This document shows, in pieces, positions 56,788-57,584 of a stretch of 57,584 nucleotides of DNA. The notes beneath the pieces were generated by a model. The model did no database searches and was not told the origin of the DNA. It saw nothing but the letters and a program-made list of their open reading frames with translations. Each line of letters starts with the position of its first letter. Position 1 is the first letter of the stretch. The translations under genes and the position numbers were made by a program. The DNA is taken from the NCBI GenBank assembly GCA_938002605.1, contig CALLAF010000005.1:1-57584 (forward strand), in the 5' to 3' direction. The DNA comes from an uncultured Paracoccaceae bacterium (GTDB lineage: Bacteria > Pseudomonadota > Alphaproteobacteria > Rhodobacterales > Rhodobacteraceae).

Positions 56788-57584
56788 CAGAACGGTGCCT
56801 CTACATCGCCCATCGCCACATAGACGCCTTTGATCTGGCTGTAGTGCTCGATGGCAGCTTTGGAATTTTCACGCCCAACACCTGACATTTTCGACCCGCC
56901 AAACGGGGCTTCGACCGGCGCAAGGTTGTAGGTGTTGATATAGCAGGTGCCCGCCTCGAAAGCCGCAGAGACGCGGTGCGCGCGGGTCAGGTCAGAGGTG
57001 AAGACGCCTGCGGAGAGACCGAACTCGGTGTCATTGGCGCGGGCGATGGCTTCTTCTTCGGTCTCGAAGTCGAGGACTGAGAGGACGGGGCCGAAGATTT
57101 CTTCGCGCGCGATGGTCATGTCGTCGGTGACGTCGGAAAAGATCGTGGGCTCGATGAAGAAGCCCTCCCGGTTGGCCATTTTGCCGCCTGTGATCAGCTT
57201 TGCGCCTTCCTGCACGCCTTTGTCGATATAGCCCAGCACGATGTTCATCTGATTGGCGGAGACCATGGGACCGAAATTCGTGGCCTCGTCCATCGGGTCG
57301 CCGAGCGTCGCGCTTTCGGTGCGTTCTTTGAGGCGTTTGAGGAAGTCCTTCTTGATGCCTTTCTGCACGAAGACCCGCGTGCCGTTCGAACACACCTGCC
57401 CGGAGGAATAGAAATTCCCGAGGATCGCGCCGGAGACGGCGTCCTCAAGATTGGCGTCGTCGAAAATGAGGATCGGGGATTTGCCGCCGAGCTCCATCGT
57501 GACGTGTTTCATGCCTTGCGCGGCGGCGGCATAGACCTTGCGGCCCGTGGGCACGGAGCCGGTCAGGGAAACCTTGGCCACGCG
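56787..57584 (-). CDS. betB: Betaine-aldehyde dehydrogenase, C-terminal part (5' end outside the window)
   Basis: Oxidises betaine aldehyde to glycine betaine with NAD(P)+. The frame is open to the window end, so only about 265 of roughly 485 residues are visible. Visible features are [13 protein letters not shown], the catalytic glutamate in TMELGGKSP, the catalytic cysteine in [24 protein letters not shown] and [24 protein letters not shown] residues near the end (here [19 protein letters not shown]). The half nearest the window edge (57000-57584) uses C/G-ending codons much more than the rest of the cluster. It precedes betA in a bet operon. Confidence 0.94.
   Translation of the reverse strand, partial: RVAKVSLTGSVPTGRKVYAAAAQGMKHVTMELGGKSPILIFDDANLEDAVSGAILGNFYSSGQVCSNGTRVFVQKGIKKDFLKRLKERTESATLGDPMDEATNFGPMVSANQMNIVLGYIDKGVQEGAKLITGGKMANREGFFIEPTIFSDVTDDMTIAREEIFGPVLSVLDFETEEEAIARANDTEFGLSAGVFTSDLTRAHRVSAAFEAGTCYINTYNLAPVEAPFGGSKMSGVGRENSKAAIEHYSQIKGVYVAMGDVEAPF

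Overview
The window is a chromosomal stretch from a marine-type alphaproteobacterium, most likely Rhodobacteraceae (Roseobacter group). Clues are the propionyl-CoA cluster (pccB, pccA, mcmA with a PccR/ScfR-type regulator), two Hint-domain proteins, HdaA next to ppk1/ppx, an LdtR-like MarR regulator, DUF1194, DUF2937 and DUF4174 proteins, and frequent GTG/TTG starts with ATGA-type overlaps. No rRNA, CRISPR array, prophage or intact insertion sequence was seen. There is one tRNA (Glu, UUC). Genus-level assignment is not possible by eye.

Layout. 1-2.5 kb: 3' part of recJ, tRNA-Glu, glyoxalase I, a secreted DUF1194 protein. 2.5-5.5 kb: MarR regulator; a WYL-domain regulator divergent from an epoxide-hydrolase-like enzyme across a perfect palindrome; sdhE coupled to an XRE regulator. 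5.6-9.9 kb: aspartate aminotransferase, a 2-hydroxyacid dehydrogenase/csaA/proC operon, a YbjN-type protein. 10-12.5 kb: M42 aminopeptidase, an unrecognised exported protein, ubiK. 12.6-18.5 kb: lgt-midA-pgeF operon, a Hint protein lacking the usual cysteine, a MATE exporter, DUF2461. 18.6-23.6 kb: a reductase-like DUF4166 protein, two orphan Imm11/DUF1629-like putative immunity genes, DUF393, an acyl-CoA thioesterase, an epimerase and a structured intergenic repeat. 23.7-31.3 kb: parE, an orphan lipoprotein, a second copy of the repeat, DUF3047, cytochrome c, lolDC, ThuA, DUF2937. 31.3-39.4 kb: proS, AI-2E-family permease, hdaA, ppk1, ppx and a PP2C phosphatase. 39.4-44.5 kb: a four-gene reverse run (endonuclease/exonuclease/phosphatase, DjlA-like, GNAT, VOC), nhaA and a second Hint protein. 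44.6-54.8 kb: propionyl-CoA assimilation (mcmA, DUF4174, pccA, small lipoprotein, hypothetical, pccB, MFS exporter, pccR). 54.8-57.6 kb: DUF465, then betA and the 3' part of betB (choline to glycine betaine).

How genes work together. PccA and PccB form propionyl-CoA carboxylase, which makes methylmalonyl-CoA. McmA isomerises (R)-methylmalonyl-CoA to succinyl-CoA; an epimerase is required but is not in the window. PccR probably senses short-chain acyl-CoA, and TTGCAA-type half-sites lie in front of both pccB and pccR. Lgt, LolC and LolD serve lipoprotein biogenesis. Ppk1 and Ppx make and degrade polyphosphate. BetA and BetB make the osmoprotectant glycine betaine.

Most notable: two Imm11-like genes without toxins, one bracketed by a 20-bp direct repeat; a two-hairpin intergenic element present twice with compensatory base changes; an intrinsic terminator inside the pccA leader; several convergent gene pairs that share their stop codons; and an abrupt base-composition change inside betB.
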